Shown: positions 30,318 through 39,910 of the stretch, piece by piece
Position numbering within the stretch: position 1 is the stretch's first letter
Layout: each line of letters begins with the position of its first letter
Assembly: GCF_009765365.1 (NCBI RefSeq)
Contig: NZ_VTOM01000030.1
Coordinates: 1 to 64,000 of the forward strand
DNA: 64,000 bases
Source: Antarcticirhabdus aurantiaca
Lineage (GTDB): Bacteria > Pseudomonadota > Alphaproteobacteria > Rhizobiales > Rhizobiaceae
Reading direction: 5' to 3'
Notes under the pieces: model-generated
Told to the model about the DNA's origin: nothing
What the model saw: only the letters and a program-made list of their open reading frames with translations
The model's database searches: none
Program-made: the position numbers and the translations under genes

Positions 30318-31721
30318 ATGACCGACGAGACCGCCGAGGGCTCATCCTCCCGCTCCCTCGCCAAGCTGTTGCCGACCGCCGTGGCGCGCCCCGTTCAATC
30401 GGGCGGCGAGGAGGTCAAGGACGTGGAGGTCGTCAAGGCGCCGGTTTCGGCGCGCGGCCCTATCACCTTCGGCCTGGTGATCATCCTCGTCACCTTCTTC
30501 GGCGCCGGCGTCTGGGCCTCGACCGCACCCCTGGCCGGGGCGGTGGCGGCGCCGGGCACGGTGATCGTCGCCGGCAAGCGCCGGGCCGTCCAGCATCTGG
30601 AAGGCGGCATCGTGAAGGCCCTCCACGTGCTGGAAGGCCAGGAGGTGAAGGCGGGCGATCTCCTCATCACGCTCGACGAGACGCAGGCCAACGCCACGGT
30701 GACGCGCCTGCGCACCCAGCTCGACACCCAGCTCGCGCTCGAGGCGCGTTTGAGCGCCGAGCAGAGCGGCGCGGACGCGATCGAGTTCCCCGCAGCGCTT
30801 CTCGATCGCACCACCGATCCCAAGGTCGGGGAGATCCTGGCCGGTCAGCGCCAGGAATTCGACGAGCGCCAGAAGACGCTGGTGGGCACCGTCGACCTTC
30901 TCAACCAGAAGATCGGCCAGCTCCACCAGACCATCGACGGCCTCGGCGCGCAGAAGACCTCGAAGGAGCAGCAGGTGAGCCTGATCCGCGAGGAGCTCGG
31001 CGCCCTCGACAGCCTCCTGCGCAAGGGCCTGACCAACAAGTCGCGCGTCCTCGAGCTCCAGCGCGCGGCCGCCCAGCTCGACGGCGAGATCGGCGAGATC
31101 TCCGCCCAGATCGGCCGATCGCAGCAGCAGATCTCCGAAGCCGAGATGCAGATCATCCAGACGCGCCAGCAGTTCCGCGAGGACGTCGTCGCGCAGCTGC
31201 GCACGGCCGAGTCCAAGGCGGCCGACCTCCAGCAGCAGCTCTTCGTGGCCAGCGACGTGGCCAAGCGCCTGGACATCCGCGCGTCCCAGAGCGGCACGGT
31301 GCAGAACCTCGTGGTCACCACCATCGGCGGCGTCATCGCGCCGGGCGAGGTCCTGATGGAGATCGCGCCCAAGGACGGCGACTTCCTCGTCGAGGCGCAG
31401 GTCTCGCCGCTCGACATCGACAGCGTCAACATCGGCCAGGTGGCCGAGGTGCGCTTCTCCGCCCTCGACCTGCGCACGACGCCGGTGATCATGGGCAAGG
31501 TCGTGTCGCGCTCGGGCGACCGCATCGAGCAGAACAACCGCGCGCCTTACTTCCGCGTCCAGATCGAAACGCCGCCCGAGGAGATGGCCAAGCTCAAGGG
31601 GCGGCAGCTCCAGGCCGGCATGCCCGCCGAGGCGCTGATCCAGACGGGCGAGCGCACGCTGATGAACTACCTGACCAAGCCGCTGACCGACCAGATCAAC
31701 CGCGGCATGAAGGAGCAATGA
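30318..31721 (+). CDS. Type I secretion membrane fusion protein (HlyD/PrtE/PrsE family)
   Basis: A 467-residue periplasmic adaptor with one N-terminal membrane helix (PITFGLVIILVTFFGAGVWA at about 50-70), a lipoyl-like half (GGIVKALHVLEGQEVKAGDL), a long coiled coil (about 130-310) rich in Gln/Glu/Leu, the returning lipoyl half (RASQSGTVQNLVVTTIGGVI) and a beta-barrel domain ending RTLMNYLTKPLTDQINRGMK, typical of PrtE/PrsE. It lies 64 bp after the ATPase gene in the same operon and bridges it to the outer-membrane channel. Confidence 0.93.
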   Translation: MTDETAEGSSSRSLAKLLPTAVARPVQSGGEEVKDVEVVKAPVSARGPITFGLVIILVTFFGAGVWASTAPLAGAVAAPGTVIVAGKRRAVQHLEGGIVKALHVLEGQEVKAGDLLITLDETQANATVTRLRTQLDTQLALEARLSAEQSGADAIEFPAALLDRTTDPKVGEILAGQRQEFDERQKTLVGTVDLLNQKIGQLHQTIDGLGAQKTSKEQQVSLIREELGALDSLLRKGLTNKSRVLELQRAAAQLDGEIGEISAQIGRSQQQISEAEMQIIQTRQQFREDVVAQLRTAESKAADLQQQLFVASDVAKRLDIRASQSGTVQNLVVTTIGGVIAPGEVLMEIAPKDGDFLVEAQVSPLDIDSVNIGQVAEVRFSALDLRTTPVIMGKVVSRSGDRIEQNNRAPYFRVQIETPPEEMAKLKGRQLQAGMPAEALIQTGERTLMNYLTKPLTDQINRGMKEQ

Positions 31722-31895
31722 GCCGGACTGACGGTTCGAGGCTGGAACGGCCCTTGATTTTCGCGGCCGCCGACCTCAAACCGGACGCGGCGTCCCTGGA
31801 ATCTTCCGGATTTTTGTCTTAAGTTCCGGGGAGCGGCGACGTGGCTTCGGTCCAGGTCGCCTACGGCCCGGCCAATGGGCTGGCAAGGGTTCCAG

Positions 31896-32207
31896 ATGAT
31901 GACGACGCAAACGGTTCCGGTCGAGGACATGGCGCGCCAGCGCCTCCGCAAGGAGGGAGGCGCTTGGTTGAAGCAGCGCCGCGAGGCGGCGGGCCTGTCC
32001 CAGCGCGAGCTGGCCGAGCGCGTCGAGGTCGGCTACTACACCTTCGTCTCGCAGATCGAGGCCGGCCGAGGCCGCATCCCGTCCGAGCGCTACAGCGTCT
32101 GGGCCGACGCCCTCGACATGGACGCGCGCGACTTCGTGCGCAACATCATGGCCTATTACGAGCCGACGACCTATCAGATCCTGTTCGGCGACGAGCGCAA
32201 GGCATGA
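31896..32207 (+). CDS. Xre-family transcriptional regulator
   Basis: A 103-residue DNA-binding protein with an HTH_3 domain: WLKQRREAAGLSQRELAERV, then YYTFVSQIEAGRGRIPSERY with the recognition helix, and VWADALDMDARDFVRNIM. I chose the ATG at 31896 because AAGGGT lies just upstream; an ATG at 31875 would add seven residues without a ribosome site. No ligand-sensing domain is present. It lies between the type I secretion adaptor and the large protein at 32345, both on the same strand, and may regulate them. Confidence 0.85.
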   Translation: MMTTQTVPVEDMARQRLRKEGGAWLKQRREAAGLSQRELAERVEVGYYTFVSQIEAGRGRIPSERYSVWADALDMDARDFVRNIMAYYEPTTYQILFGDERKA

Positions 32208-32344
32208 CGGAACAACCGCTGGCGGATGGCACGAGGCCGTTCGCGAGCGGTCCGGCCCGGCGGATCGCCCGCCGCTCCGGCCCCGAGATCGGCGTCGCGC
32301 CCCACGGGCGCGGCTGAGGCAGGCGGCAACATCGGATCGGCACG

Positions 32345-34135
32345 GTGACGGCAGCAATCCTTTCCTTCGGACGGCGCAAGCCCAACGCGGCTCCTCTCCC
32401 GTCCAAGATGCCGTGGCAGAACCAGGACCTCGCCGAACTCTACCGCGTGCGCGACCGTCTCTGCGCCGCCGGCCTGTCGGTCGAGGTGGAGGGCGGCGTC
32501 AGTGACGAAGGCGATCCCTGGTTCGTCTACTGCCAGTCCGGCACGGACAACGTCGTCGTCCACATCGCCCGGCTCGGCACCGAGATCCACGTCATCAACT
32601 GCGTGACGGGCGGCACCTATGTCGGCTCGAGCTTCCGCGACGTGTCCGACCGCATGCTGGACGACGCGCCGGTGGCGCTCGGCGCGCAGCTCCGCCGGTC
32701 CTCCAACGTGGTCCTTCATCCCAGCGCCTTCCTGACCGCTTTCGTCGCGGCGGCGCTCATGCTCGTCGATCTTCTGGAGCACGGTCGTGCCGAGGCTGCC
32801 GAGACGCATGGCGGGCACCACGGCTCGGACGGCGCCTTCGGCGTCGTGATCGAAGGCACGAGCGGGCGCATCCCGGCCCAGGGCCTCTCCGATCCGGCCG
32901 AGAAGACCCCGCAGCACGCCGGCCTCGCCGCGAGCGAGGCGTCCACCGACGAGGGCGATGGCCCGCTCACCCGGCGCCTCCAGAAGGACGGGCCGAGCGG
33001 ATCCGTCGCGCCGACGCAGAGCGCCGCTCCCGCGTCGCATGCCGGGTTTCTGGCCGACGCGCCGGCCAGCGTGCTCAGCACCACCCTGTCCGTCGGCCTG
33101 TTCGCGGCCGAGCTCCTGCGCATCTTCGCCCAGGAACAGGCCAGCGTCCGCGAGGACGATTTCGACGCCGCCGTTTCGAACGAAATCGTGTCCGCGCTTC
33201 CCATGAGCGACCATCGAGACGCGCCTTCCGGCCTGCATGATGCTTCGTCGGCTCTTGCCGGCGGCTCTCTCGAGTCCGTGCAGAGCGCCAATGCCGCCAG
33301 CGCGAAGGTCGACGTTCCGCTCCATCCGCTGACGCTCGCGCCTCAGGCGACGGTGCCGGCGGCTCACGCGCCCGAGGGCGAATTGGCGCCCGCTCCGATC
33401 GGGAAACCCGGCGCAAGCCCTGCCGCCGCGCCGCACCTCGACAAGGCGGCCGAGGCAAGTGCGGGCACGAATCTCGGGGGCATGACGGCGGCCCCGGCGG
33501 CGCACGCCCCGTCCGATCAGCCCACCGCCCCGCCGGCCGGTCCTCCGGAATCCGCCGCGCCGACTTCTGCTGTGCCGGCTCCTGCGATCCGCGCCGAAGC
33601 CGCGGCCGTGGTCGTGGCCACGACCCTCGACCTCGATCTCGTGGTCTCCCGCCTCGCCAAGAGCACCGAAGCCTTTCACACCGCCTCGCTCGCTCAGGCG
33701 TCGCCCAAAGCGCCCGCCGATACCGGCAAGGCAGTGGATGGACCGCCGGCCGCCGGCGGCGTCGATCTCACCAGCGGCGGCAAGACCGCGATTCCGGCGC
33801 TCGACGATCACGGCAAGGGGAGCGCTCTTCCTCCGCTCTTGCCCGATCACGCCGACGCCGGCGGAGGCTCCTTCGTGCCCGACTTCGTCCGCGGCAAGGT
33901 GGACATTCTCCTCTACGAGGCCGGTCAGAACATGTCCGTCGAAGGCTTCGTTCTGTTCGAGGACATCCTGACCTTTGCCGACCAGGTGACGGCTGCCACC
34001 TTCTTCAACAGCTTCGCGCGCGACGGCAACGATATCGTCTTCGGCGATGCGGATCACGGTCAGCTGCGCCTCGTCGGCGTGCTCCTCGATCCGGTCGCCC
34101 TGGCCGCCGAAGGACCGTCACCCCACGCCGGCTGA
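32345..34135 (+). CDS. Large low-complexity protein of unknown function
   Basis: A 596-residue protein. Residues about 20-105 form a compact domain, with LYRVRDRLCAAGLSVEVEGG and VVVHIARLGTEIHVINCVTG. A hydrophobic segment follows (LHPSAFLTAFVAAALMLVDL, about 120-140). Residues about 150-510 are Ala/Pro/Ser/His-rich and probably disordered. The last 80 residues are again folded-looking: VDILLYEAGQNMSVEGFVLF and ILTFADQVTAATFFNSFARD. I do not recognise a family with a known role. Position after the type I secretion genes and an Xre regulator suggests a link with secretion or surface attachment; it could be anchored by the hydrophobic segment. Confidence 0.75.
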   Translation: MTAAILSFGRRKPNAAPLPSKMPWQNQDLAELYRVRDRLCAAGLSVEVEGGVSDEGDPWFVYCQSGTDNVVVHIARLGTEIHVINCVTGGTYVGSSFRDVSDRMLDDAPVALGAQLRRSSNVVLHPSAFLTAFVAAALMLVDLLEHGRAEAAETHGGHHGSDGAFGVVIEGTSGRIPAQGLSDPAEKTPQHAGLAASEASTDEGDGPLTRRLQKDGPSGSVAPTQSAAPASHAGFLADAPASVLSTTLSVGLFAAELLRIFAQEQASVREDDFDAAVSNEIVSALPMSDHRDAPSGLHDASSALAGGSLESVQSANAASAKVDVPLHPLTLAPQATVPAAHAPEGELAPAPIGKPGASPAAAPHLDKAAEASAGTNLGGMTAAPAAHAPSDQPTAPPAGPPESAAPTSAVPAPAIRAEAAAVVVATTLDLDLVVSRLAKSTEAFHTASLAQASPKAPADTGKAVDGPPAAGGVDLTSGGKTAIPALDDHGKGSALPPLLPDHADAGGGSFVPDFVRGKVDILLYEAGQNMSVEGFVLFEDILTFADQVTAATFFNSFARDGNDIVFGDADHGQLRLVGVLLDPVALAAEGPSPHAG

Positions 34136-34151
34136 CGGGCGCGGCGCGGGC

Positions 34152-35027
34152 TCAGACGCCCTCGCGAGCGAGCGCCTGCAGGTAGAGCCCGTACTGGCTC
34201 TTGCCGAGTTCCTGGCCGAGGCGGGCCAGCTGAGCTGCGTCGATCAGGCCGAGGTTGAAGGCGATCTCCTCGGGACAGGCGATCTTGAAGCCCTGCCGAT
34301 GCTCCAGCGTGCGCACGAATTCGCCCGCTTGCAGGAGCGAGTCCGGCGTGCCCGTATCGAGCCAGGCGAAGCCGCGACCCATGGTCTCGACGCCGAGGCG
34401 CCCCTCACCGAGATAATGCTTGTTGAGGTCCGTGATCTCGTACTCCCCGCGGGCCGAGGGCTTGAGGCCCCGGGCGATCTGCGGGGCGCGCTCGTCGTAG
34501 AAGTAGAGGCCGGTCACGGCCCAGTTGGAGACCGGCTGCTTCGGCTTCTCGACGATCTCGACGGCCCGGCCCTCCCGGTCGAAGGACACGACGCCGTACC
34601 GTTCGGGATCCCGGACATGGTAGGCGAAGACCGTCGCGCCGCTCTCGCGGCTGCCGGCTCTCAACAGGAGGTCGGGCAGCCCGTGCCCGTAGAAGAGATT
34701 GTCGCCCAGGATCAGGACGCACGGCGCGCCATCCAGAAACGCTTCGCCGATCGTCAGGGCCTGGGCGAGCCCGTCGGGCCTCGGCTGTTCCGCATAGCTG
34801 AGCGAGAGGCCCCAGCGCTCGCCCGTTCCCAGCAGGGTCCGAAACTGGGGCAGGTCGTGGGGCGTGGAGATGATCAGGATATCGCGAACGCCCGCGAACA
34901 TCAGCGTGCTCAAGGGGTAGTAGATCATCGGCTTGTCGTAGACCGGCAGGAGCTGCTTCGAGCAGCCGATCGTCATCGGATGCAGCCGCGTTCCGCTGCC
35001 ACCTGCCAGGATGATGCCTTTTCTCAC
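34152..35027 (-). CDS. rfbA: Glucose-1-phosphate thymidylyltransferase
   Basis: A 291-residue nucleotidyltransferase making dTDP-glucose from dTTP and glucose-1-phosphate, the first step of dTDP-L-rhamnose synthesis. It starts [20 protein letters not shown] (nucleotide-binding loop GGSGTRL), and has [32 protein letters not shown] and [16 protein letters not shown]. The start is GTG at 35027, preceded by GGGGAGAG. It is divergent from rfbC-rfbB-rfbD across 167 bp, where shared regulation is likely. Length and motifs fit RfbA/RmlA fully. Confidence 0.95.
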   Translation of the reverse strand: MRKGIILAGGSGTRLHPMTIGCSKQLLPVYDKPMIYYPLSTLMFAGVRDILIISTPHDLPQFRTLLGTGERWGLSLSYAEQPRPDGLAQALTIGEAFLDGAPCVLILGDNLFYGHGLPDLLLRAGSRESGATVFAYHVRDPERYGVVSFDREGRAVEIVEKPKQPVSNWAVTGLYFYDERAPQIARGLKPSARGEYEITDLNKHYLGEGRLGVETMGRGFAWLDTGTPDSLLQAGEFVRTLEHRQGFKIACPEEIAFNLGLIDAAQLARLGQELGKSQYGLYLQALAREGV

Positions 35028-35194
35028 CGGGCGCGCTCTCCCCTTCCGGTCGCGACTGCATCCTGACCTCGTATCCCCGGCGCCGCGGCGGTGCCAGCAC
35101 GAGGCGCGAGAATGTTTTCCCGCAAAGCGGGCTCGGCTATGGAGGGGCCTGAGCCGGCGCCCATCACGTCCGACGGCAGGTAGAAGGATCCTCG

Positions 35195-35770
35195 ATGCTC
35201 GACGTGAAACGACTGGAGATCCCCGAGGTTCTGGAGCTGACGCCGCGGCGCTTCGGCGACGATCGCGGCTTCTTCGCCGAAACGTTCAACCGCGAGCGGA
35301 TGGCGAAGGCGGGGATCGCGATCGACTGGGTGCAGGACAACCAGTCCTTCTCGGCGGAAGCCTTCACGCTGCGCGGCCTCCACTACCAGGAGCCGCCCTT
35401 CGCGCAGGCCAAGCTGGTGCGGGTGCTGTCGGGGCGCATCCTCGACGTCGCGGTGGACATGCGGCGCGGCTCGCCCACCTTCGGGCGCTTCGCGAGCCTG
35501 GAACTCTCGGCCGATCGCTTCAACCAGATCCTCGTGCCGGTCGGCTTCGCGCACGGCTTCCTGACGCTGGAGCCGAAGACGGTCGTCTTCTACAAGGTCT
35601 CCGCGCCCTATTCCGGCGCACATGACCGCTCGATCCGCTTCGACGATCCCGCGCTTCGTATCCCCTGGCCGCTGGAGGGGCACCAGCCCGTGCTCTCGGC
35701 CAAGGACACGGATGCGCCGAGCCTCGCGGAAGCCGATCCGCCCTTTATCTATTCGGGAGCCGCCTCGTGA
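35195..35770 (+). CDS. rfbC: dTDP-4-dehydrorhamnose 3,5-epimerase
   Basis: A 191-residue cupin-fold epimerase, third step of dTDP-L-rhamnose synthesis. It contains [40 protein letters not shown] (catalytic His in RGLHYQ), [20 protein letters not shown] and [20 protein letters not shown] (Phe-Ala-His-Gly). The ATG at 35195 follows GGTAGAAGGATCC, which holds the AGAAGGA ribosome site. Its stop overlaps the GTG start of rfbB (GTGA), showing a coupled operon. Confidence 0.95.
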   Translation: MLDVKRLEIPEVLELTPRRFGDDRGFFAETFNRERMAKAGIAIDWVQDNQSFSAEAFTLRGLHYQEPPFAQAKLVRVLSGRILDVAVDMRRGSPTFGRFASLELSADRFNQILVPVGFAHGFLTLEPKTVVFYKVSAPYSGAHDRSIRFDDPALRIPWPLEGHQPVLSAKDTDAPSLAEADPPFIYSGAAS

Positions 35771-36834
35771 AAATCCTCGTAACGGGCGGCGCCGGCTTCA
35801 TCGGCTCGGCCGTCTGCCGCCACCTGATCGGCGAGACGGACCATTCCGTCGTCAACCTGGACAAGCTGACCTACGCGGCGAGCCTGACCTCGCTCGCCGC
35901 CATCGAGGCCGATCCGCGCTACCGCTTCGTGAAGGGCGACATCTGCGATCGCGCCATGGTGCGGGCGCTCCTCGACGCGGAAGCGCCCGACGTCGTCATG
36001 CATCTTGCCGCCGAGAGCCACGTCGACCGCTCGATCGACGGACCGGGCGCGTTCATCCAGACCAACATCGTCGGCACCTACGAGCTTTTGGAGGCCGTGC
36101 GCGGCTACTGGTCGAGCTTGCCCGCGGGCCGGCGCGAGGCCTTTCGCTTCCACCACGTCTCGACCGACGAGGTCTATGGCGACCTGCCGCTGGAGGGCGG
36201 GCTCTTCACGGAGGACACGCCATACGCGCCTTCCTCGCCTTATTCCGCGTCCAAGGCGGCCTCCGACCACCTCGTCATGGCCTGGCACCACACCTACGGC
36301 CTGCCGGTGGTGCTTTCCAACTGCTCCAACAATTACGGCCCCTACCACTTTCCCGAAAAGCTCATCCCCCTGATGATCCTCAACGGGCTGGAGAGGAAGC
36401 CGCTGCCGGTCTACGGGCGCGGCGAGAACGTGCGCGACTGGCTCTATGTCGACGACCATGCCCGCGCGCTGGAACTCGTCGCGACGCGAGGTGAGCCGGG
36501 GCGCTCCTACAACATCGGCGGGCGCAACGAGCGCTCGAACCTGGCCGTCGTCGAGGCGATCTGCGACGCGCTCGACCGCTTCGCGCCGGGGGAGGGCGGC
36601 GGCTCGCGGCGCGCGCTGATCTCGTTCGTCACCGACCGGCCGGGGCACGACCTGCGCTACGCGATCGATGCCGGCCGCATCGAGACCGAGCTCGGCTGGC
36701 GGGCGCGCGAAACCTTCGAGACGGGGCTGGAGAAGACGGTGCGCTGGTACCTCGACAACGAAGCCTGGTGGCGGCCGATCCGGGCCGAGCGCTATGCCGG
36801 CACGCGCCTCGGCGCGTCGAGCGCGAAGGTCTGA
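35767..36834 (+). CDS. rfbB: dTDP-glucose 4,6-dehydratase
   Basis: A 355-residue extended SDR enzyme, second step of dTDP-L-rhamnose synthesis. NAD-binding [18 protein letters not shown] is at the N-terminus; the centre has [20 protein letters not shown] and [10 protein letters not shown]; the catalytic Tyr-x3-Lys is in [14 protein letters not shown]; and [20 protein letters not shown] follows. The start is GTG at 35767, overlapping the rfbC stop. The C-terminal part has [20 protein letters not shown], as in RmlB proteins. Confidence 0.96.
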   Translation: MKILVTGGAGFIGSAVCRHLIGETDHSVVNLDKLTYAASLTSLAAIEADPRYRFVKGDICDRAMVRALLDAEAPDVVMHLAAESHVDRSIDGPGAFIQTNIVGTYELLEAVRGYWSSLPAGRREAFRFHHVSTDEVYGDLPLEGGLFTEDTPYAPSSPYSASKAASDHLVMAWHHTYGLPVVLSNCSNNYGPYHFPEKLIPLMILNGLERKPLPVYGRGENVRDWLYVDDHARALELVATRGEPGRSYNIGGRNERSNLAVVEAICDALDRFAPGEGGGSRRALISFVTDRPGHDLRYAIDAGRIETELGWRARETFETGLEKTVRWYLDNEAWWRPIRAERYAGTRLGASSAKV

Positions 36835-36840
36835 CAGGCC

Positions 36841-37728
36841 ATGCGGCTTCTCGTGACGGGACGCAGCGGACAGGTCGCCCAGTCGCTCGCCGAAGCGGCC
36901 GGGGGCGACATCTCGGTGGTCGCGCTCGGGCGGCCCGAGCTGGACATCACCGACCGGGACAGCGTCGCGCGGACGATTGCGGCGCATCGGCCGGACCTCG
37001 TCGTCTCGGCCGGCGCCTACACGGCGGTGGACAAGGCCGAGAGCGAGCCGGAAGCGGCCTTCGCGGCGAACCGCGACGGGGCGGGCAACGTCGCTGCGGC
37101 CGCGGCAGAGGCAGGCCTGCCGGTGATCCACCTCTCCACCGACTACGTGTTCTCCGGCGATGCGGCGGGGGCATACCGCGAGGACGATCCGACCGGTCCG
37201 CAGGGCGTCTACGGGCGCTCCAAGCTGGAGGGCGAGGCGGCGGTGCTCGCCGCCAACCCGCAAGCGGCCGTCTTCCGCACGGCCTGGGTCTACAGCCCCT
37301 TCGGACACAACTTCGCCCGCACCATGCTGCGCCTCGCGGCCGAGCGCGACGTGCTGCGGGTCGTTGCCGACCAGCGGGGCACGCCGACCTACGCGCCCGA
37401 CATCGCGGCCGGCATCTTCGCCGCGGCGCGGCTGATCCTGGCGAACCCCGGCGATAAGCGCTTGGCCGGCGTCTTCCATCTCGTGGCCGAAGGCGAGACG
37501 GACTGGGCGGGCTTTGCCGAGGAGATCCTGCGCCAGTCGGCGCTGCGCGGCGGACCCTCGGCCCGCGTCGAGCGGATCGCGACGAGCGACTATCCGACGC
37601 CGGCCAAGCGCCCGGCCAACTCGCGGCTCGACACGCAGAAGTTCCGGGACACCTTCGGCCACGTTCCGCCGGACTGGCGGAACGGCGCGTCGCGCTGCCT
37701 CGACCGGCTGGTCGGGCCGACCGCCTGA
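36841..37728 (+). CDS. rfbD: dTDP-4-dehydrorhamnose reductase
   Basis: A 295-residue SDR reductase completing dTDP-L-rhamnose. It opens MRLLVTGRSGQVAQSLAEAA, has VVSAGAYTAVDKAESEPEAA, VIHLSTDYVFSGDAAGAYRE, GVYGRSKLEGEAAVLAANPQ (Tyr-x3-Lys) and VVADQRGTPTYAPDIAAGIF. It starts 6 bp after rfbB. The dTDP-rhamnose made here probably supplies the rhamnosyltransferase-like enzyme at 14713 or the triple glycosyltransferase at 17830. Confidence 0.95.
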   Translation: MRLLVTGRSGQVAQSLAEAAGGDISVVALGRPELDITDRDSVARTIAAHRPDLVVSAGAYTAVDKAESEPEAAFAANRDGAGNVAAAAAEAGLPVIHLSTDYVFSGDAAGAYREDDPTGPQGVYGRSKLEGEAAVLAANPQAAVFRTAWVYSPFGHNFARTMLRLAAERDVLRVVADQRGTPTYAPDIAAGIFAAARLILANPGDKRLAGVFHLVAEGETDWAGFAEEILRQSALRGGPSARVERIATSDYPTPAKRPANSRLDTQKFRDTFGHVPPDWRNGASRCLDRLVGPTA

Positions 37729-37752
37729 ACCGAGCGGCCGGCCCGCGGCCGA

Positions 37753-38916
37753 TCAGGCCGAGCGGCGCTGCTCGGCCGCCCGCCCGTCGGCAAGAAGCGA
37801 CTGCGCCTCCGCGTCCGAGAGCGCCGCCGGGCGCTCGCAGGTCGATTCGATCGCCACCGTCCGCTCTTCCTGCGCCGAGCACAGGATCGCCAGCATCACC
37901 TCCAGCGTGTGGAAGGCCCAGTCGCCGTTCACCCGCGCCTGACGGCCGTTCTCGATGGCGTTCGCCATCTCGGCGAGGCCGAGGCCGCGGAAGTTGGCGT
38001 GAACCGGCTTGTCGAAGGGATAGGTCGGCTTGCCGAAGAAGCGGCCGGACGTGTCCGTCGCCTCCCAGGCATCCCGGTCCTTCGCCAGCTCGATCCGGCC
38101 GCCGAAGAAGTTGGGGTCCGGCACGCGCAGCGAGGCCGAGACGCCGTGCAGCTCGATCGGCAAGTGGGCGTGCTTCCACACGTCCCAGCTGGCGAGAAGC
38201 GTCACCTGCGCGCCGCCCGCGAAGGTCAGGACGGCATGCACCGTCGTCGGCACCTCCACGGCGATGCGCTGGCCGACGTTCGGGCCGGGCGCGGTGACGG
38301 TGCGCTCGGGGAGGCCGACGCGCGCGGCCGCCGTGACCTTGGCGACCGGGCCGAGAAGGGTGACGAGGGCGCCGACATAATAGGGGCCCATGTCGAGGAC
38401 CGGACCGCCGCCGGGGCGGAAGTAGAAGGCGGGGGCGGGGTGCCAGTGCTCCATGCCGCGCGACATGATGGTGGCGACGCCCGAGACGACCTCCCCGACC
38501 GTGCCGTCGTCCACCATGCGCCGGCAGGTCTGGAGGCCGGGGCCGAGGATCGTGTCCGGGGCCGAGCCGACCTGGAGGCCGCGTCCCCGCGCCGTCTCGA
38601 CGATGCGCCGCCCGTCCTCCAGCGAGGTCGCGAGCGGCTTCTCGCCGTAGACGTGCTTGCCGCTGTCGAGCGCCTTGAGGGCGACGGCGGCGTGGGCGTC
38701 GGGATTGGTGAGGTTGAGGACGATGTCGACCTCGGGCGAGGCGTAGAGCTCGTCGAGGGACAGCGCCTGGAGGCCGTACTCCGTCGCCCGCTGCTCCGCC
38801 GCATCGCGGCGCATGTCGGCGCAGGCGGTGAAGCGAATGTCGCGGAACAGCGCGGCGTTGCGCAGATAGATGTCGGAGATGACGCCGCAGCCGACGAGAC
38901 CGATGCGCTGGACCAT
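37753..38916 (-). CDS. Gfo/Idh/MocA family oxidoreductase in the LacI-linked sugar operon
   Basis: A 387-residue NAD(P)-dependent dehydrogenase. The Rossmann start is RIGLVGCGVISDIYLRNAAL; the catalytic Lys is in GKHVYGEKPLATSLEDGRRI; the substrate domain has GGGPVLDMGPYYVGALVTLL. It is the last gene of the minus-strand operon of sugar transporter, isomerase and dehydrogenase, 3 bp after the TIM-barrel gene. It probably oxidises the imported sugar. Different from the other family member at 13613, with only motif-level similarity. Confidence 0.9.
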   Translation of the reverse strand: MVQRIGLVGCGVISDIYLRNAALFRDIRFTACADMRRDAAEQRATEYGLQALSLDELYASPEVDIVLNLTNPDAHAAVALKALDSGKHVYGEKPLATSLEDGRRIVETARGRGLQVGSAPDTILGPGLQTCRRMVDDGTVGEVVSGVATIMSRGMEHWHPAPAFYFRPGGGPVLDMGPYYVGALVTLLGPVAKVTAAARVGLPERTVTAPGPNVGQRIAVEVPTTVHAVLTFAGGAQVTLLASWDVWKHAHLPIELHGVSASLRVPDPNFFGGRIELAKDRDAWEATDTSGRFFGKPTYPFDKPVHANFRGLGLAEMANAIENGRQARVNGDWAFHTLEVMLAILCSAQEERTVAIESTCERPAALSDAEAQSLLADGRAAEQRRSA

Positions 38917-38919
38917 GGT

Positions 38920-39684
38920 TCAGGCTCCCTTGGAATAGGTCTGCATCGCCGCGATCGTGGTGCGGGCGAAGCGCTCGAAATCGGACGGGTTGTCGTGCTC
39001 GGCGACCATGAGGTCGGCGCCCGCCTGGCGGCCGGCGGCAAACAGCGCCGCCCAGTCCATGGTACCCTCGCCGACGTCGGCCCAGCCGTCCTCGTCGCTC
39101 TTCGTGCCGGCCGGCGCGATGTCCTTGACGTGGAGGGCCGAGACGCGGCCGGAATAACGCTTCAACCAGGCGGCGGGATCGGCGTTGCCGCGTACCACCC
39201 AGGCGAGATCCGCTTCCCACTCGACGGCGGGATCGGCGTCGAGGATGAATTCGAGCGGGCAGCGCCCGTCGGCGCCCGGCACGGCATGCAGCTCGAAGTC
39301 GTGATTGTGCCAGGCGCAGCGCAGCCCTTCCGCCTTGACGCGCCGGGCCGCCGCCGCGACGCGATTGCCGACGGCTTCCCAGCCGGCCACGTCGTTCGGC
39401 CGGTCGGCCGGCATCAGGTAGGGGATGACCAGGATCTCGCTGCCGAGGGTGCGGGCGATTCCGATCGCGCGCTCGAACTCGGTTTCCAGGAGGTCGAGAC
39501 TGTAATGGCCGCTGCGCGCCGTGAGGTCGTTGGCCTCGAGCCCGGCCTTCAGCCCCTCGACGTCGTCGTAGAGGCCGCGGAACGGCTCGACGTCGGTGTA
39601 GCCGAGCGCGGCGAGGCTCTTCAGCCGATCGCCTAGGGGCGGGAAGTTGCGGGCGGAATAGAGCTGCATGGAAAGGGTGGTCAT
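38920..39684 (-). CDS. Sugar phosphate isomerase/epimerase (xylose isomerase-like TIM barrel)
   Basis: A 254-residue cytosolic TIM barrel of the AP-endonuclease 2/xylose-isomerase-like superfamily. Metal-ligand segments are visible: CAWHNHDFELHAV, LEFILDADPAVEWEADLAWV, VSALHVKDIAPAG and LMVAEHDNPSD, which provide the Glu, Asp and His ligands. The ATG at 39684 begins TTLSMQLYSARNFPPLGDRL, the family's normal N-terminus; the open frame upstream is repeat DNA. It follows the transporter ATPase and precedes the dehydrogenase, so it should isomerise or epimerise the imported sugar or an oxidation product. Confidence 0.9.
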   Translation of the reverse strand: MTTLSMQLYSARNFPPLGDRLKSLAALGYTDVEPFRGLYDDVEGLKAGLEANDLTARSGHYSLDLLETEFERAIGIARTLGSEILVIPYLMPADRPNDVAGWEAVGNRVAAAARRVKAEGLRCAWHNHDFELHAVPGADGRCPLEFILDADPAVEWEADLAWVVRGNADPAAWLKRYSGRVSALHVKDIAPAGTKSDEDGWADVGEGTMDWAALFAAGRQAGADLMVAEHDNPSDFERFARTTIAAMQTYSKGA

Positions 39685-39744
39685 GCGAAGGCCTCGTGGG
39701 GTGATAAGGGATCGGGACGGGGCGCTCACGGCGACGCCGCGCCC

Positions 39745-39870
39745 CCTTCTCCCGTTCACGGGAGAAGGTGCCCCGAAGGGGCGGATGAGGGGGTGGTCCG
39801 CTGCCGCGATCCCTGGAAAAACCCTCACCCCCCGCCTTCGGCGGGACCCTCTCCCGTGAACGGGAGAGGG
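39745..39870. repeat. Facing pair of intergenic palindromes
   Basis: Two 24-nt palindromes, ccttctcccg-ttca-cgggagaagg (39745-39768) and the related ccctctcccgtgaacgggag... (39847-39870), in the 226-bp gap between the ATPase and isomerase genes. The segment between has gaaggggcggatgaggg facing ccctcaccccccgcc, so the two halves form one larger inverted repeat. The core is the same as at 5888-5911. It may form a stable hairpin between operon genes. Confidence 0.75.
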
Positions 39871-39910
39871 GGAGGGCGCCTCCTTCGAGATCGCCGCGGC
39901 TTCGGTGTTG

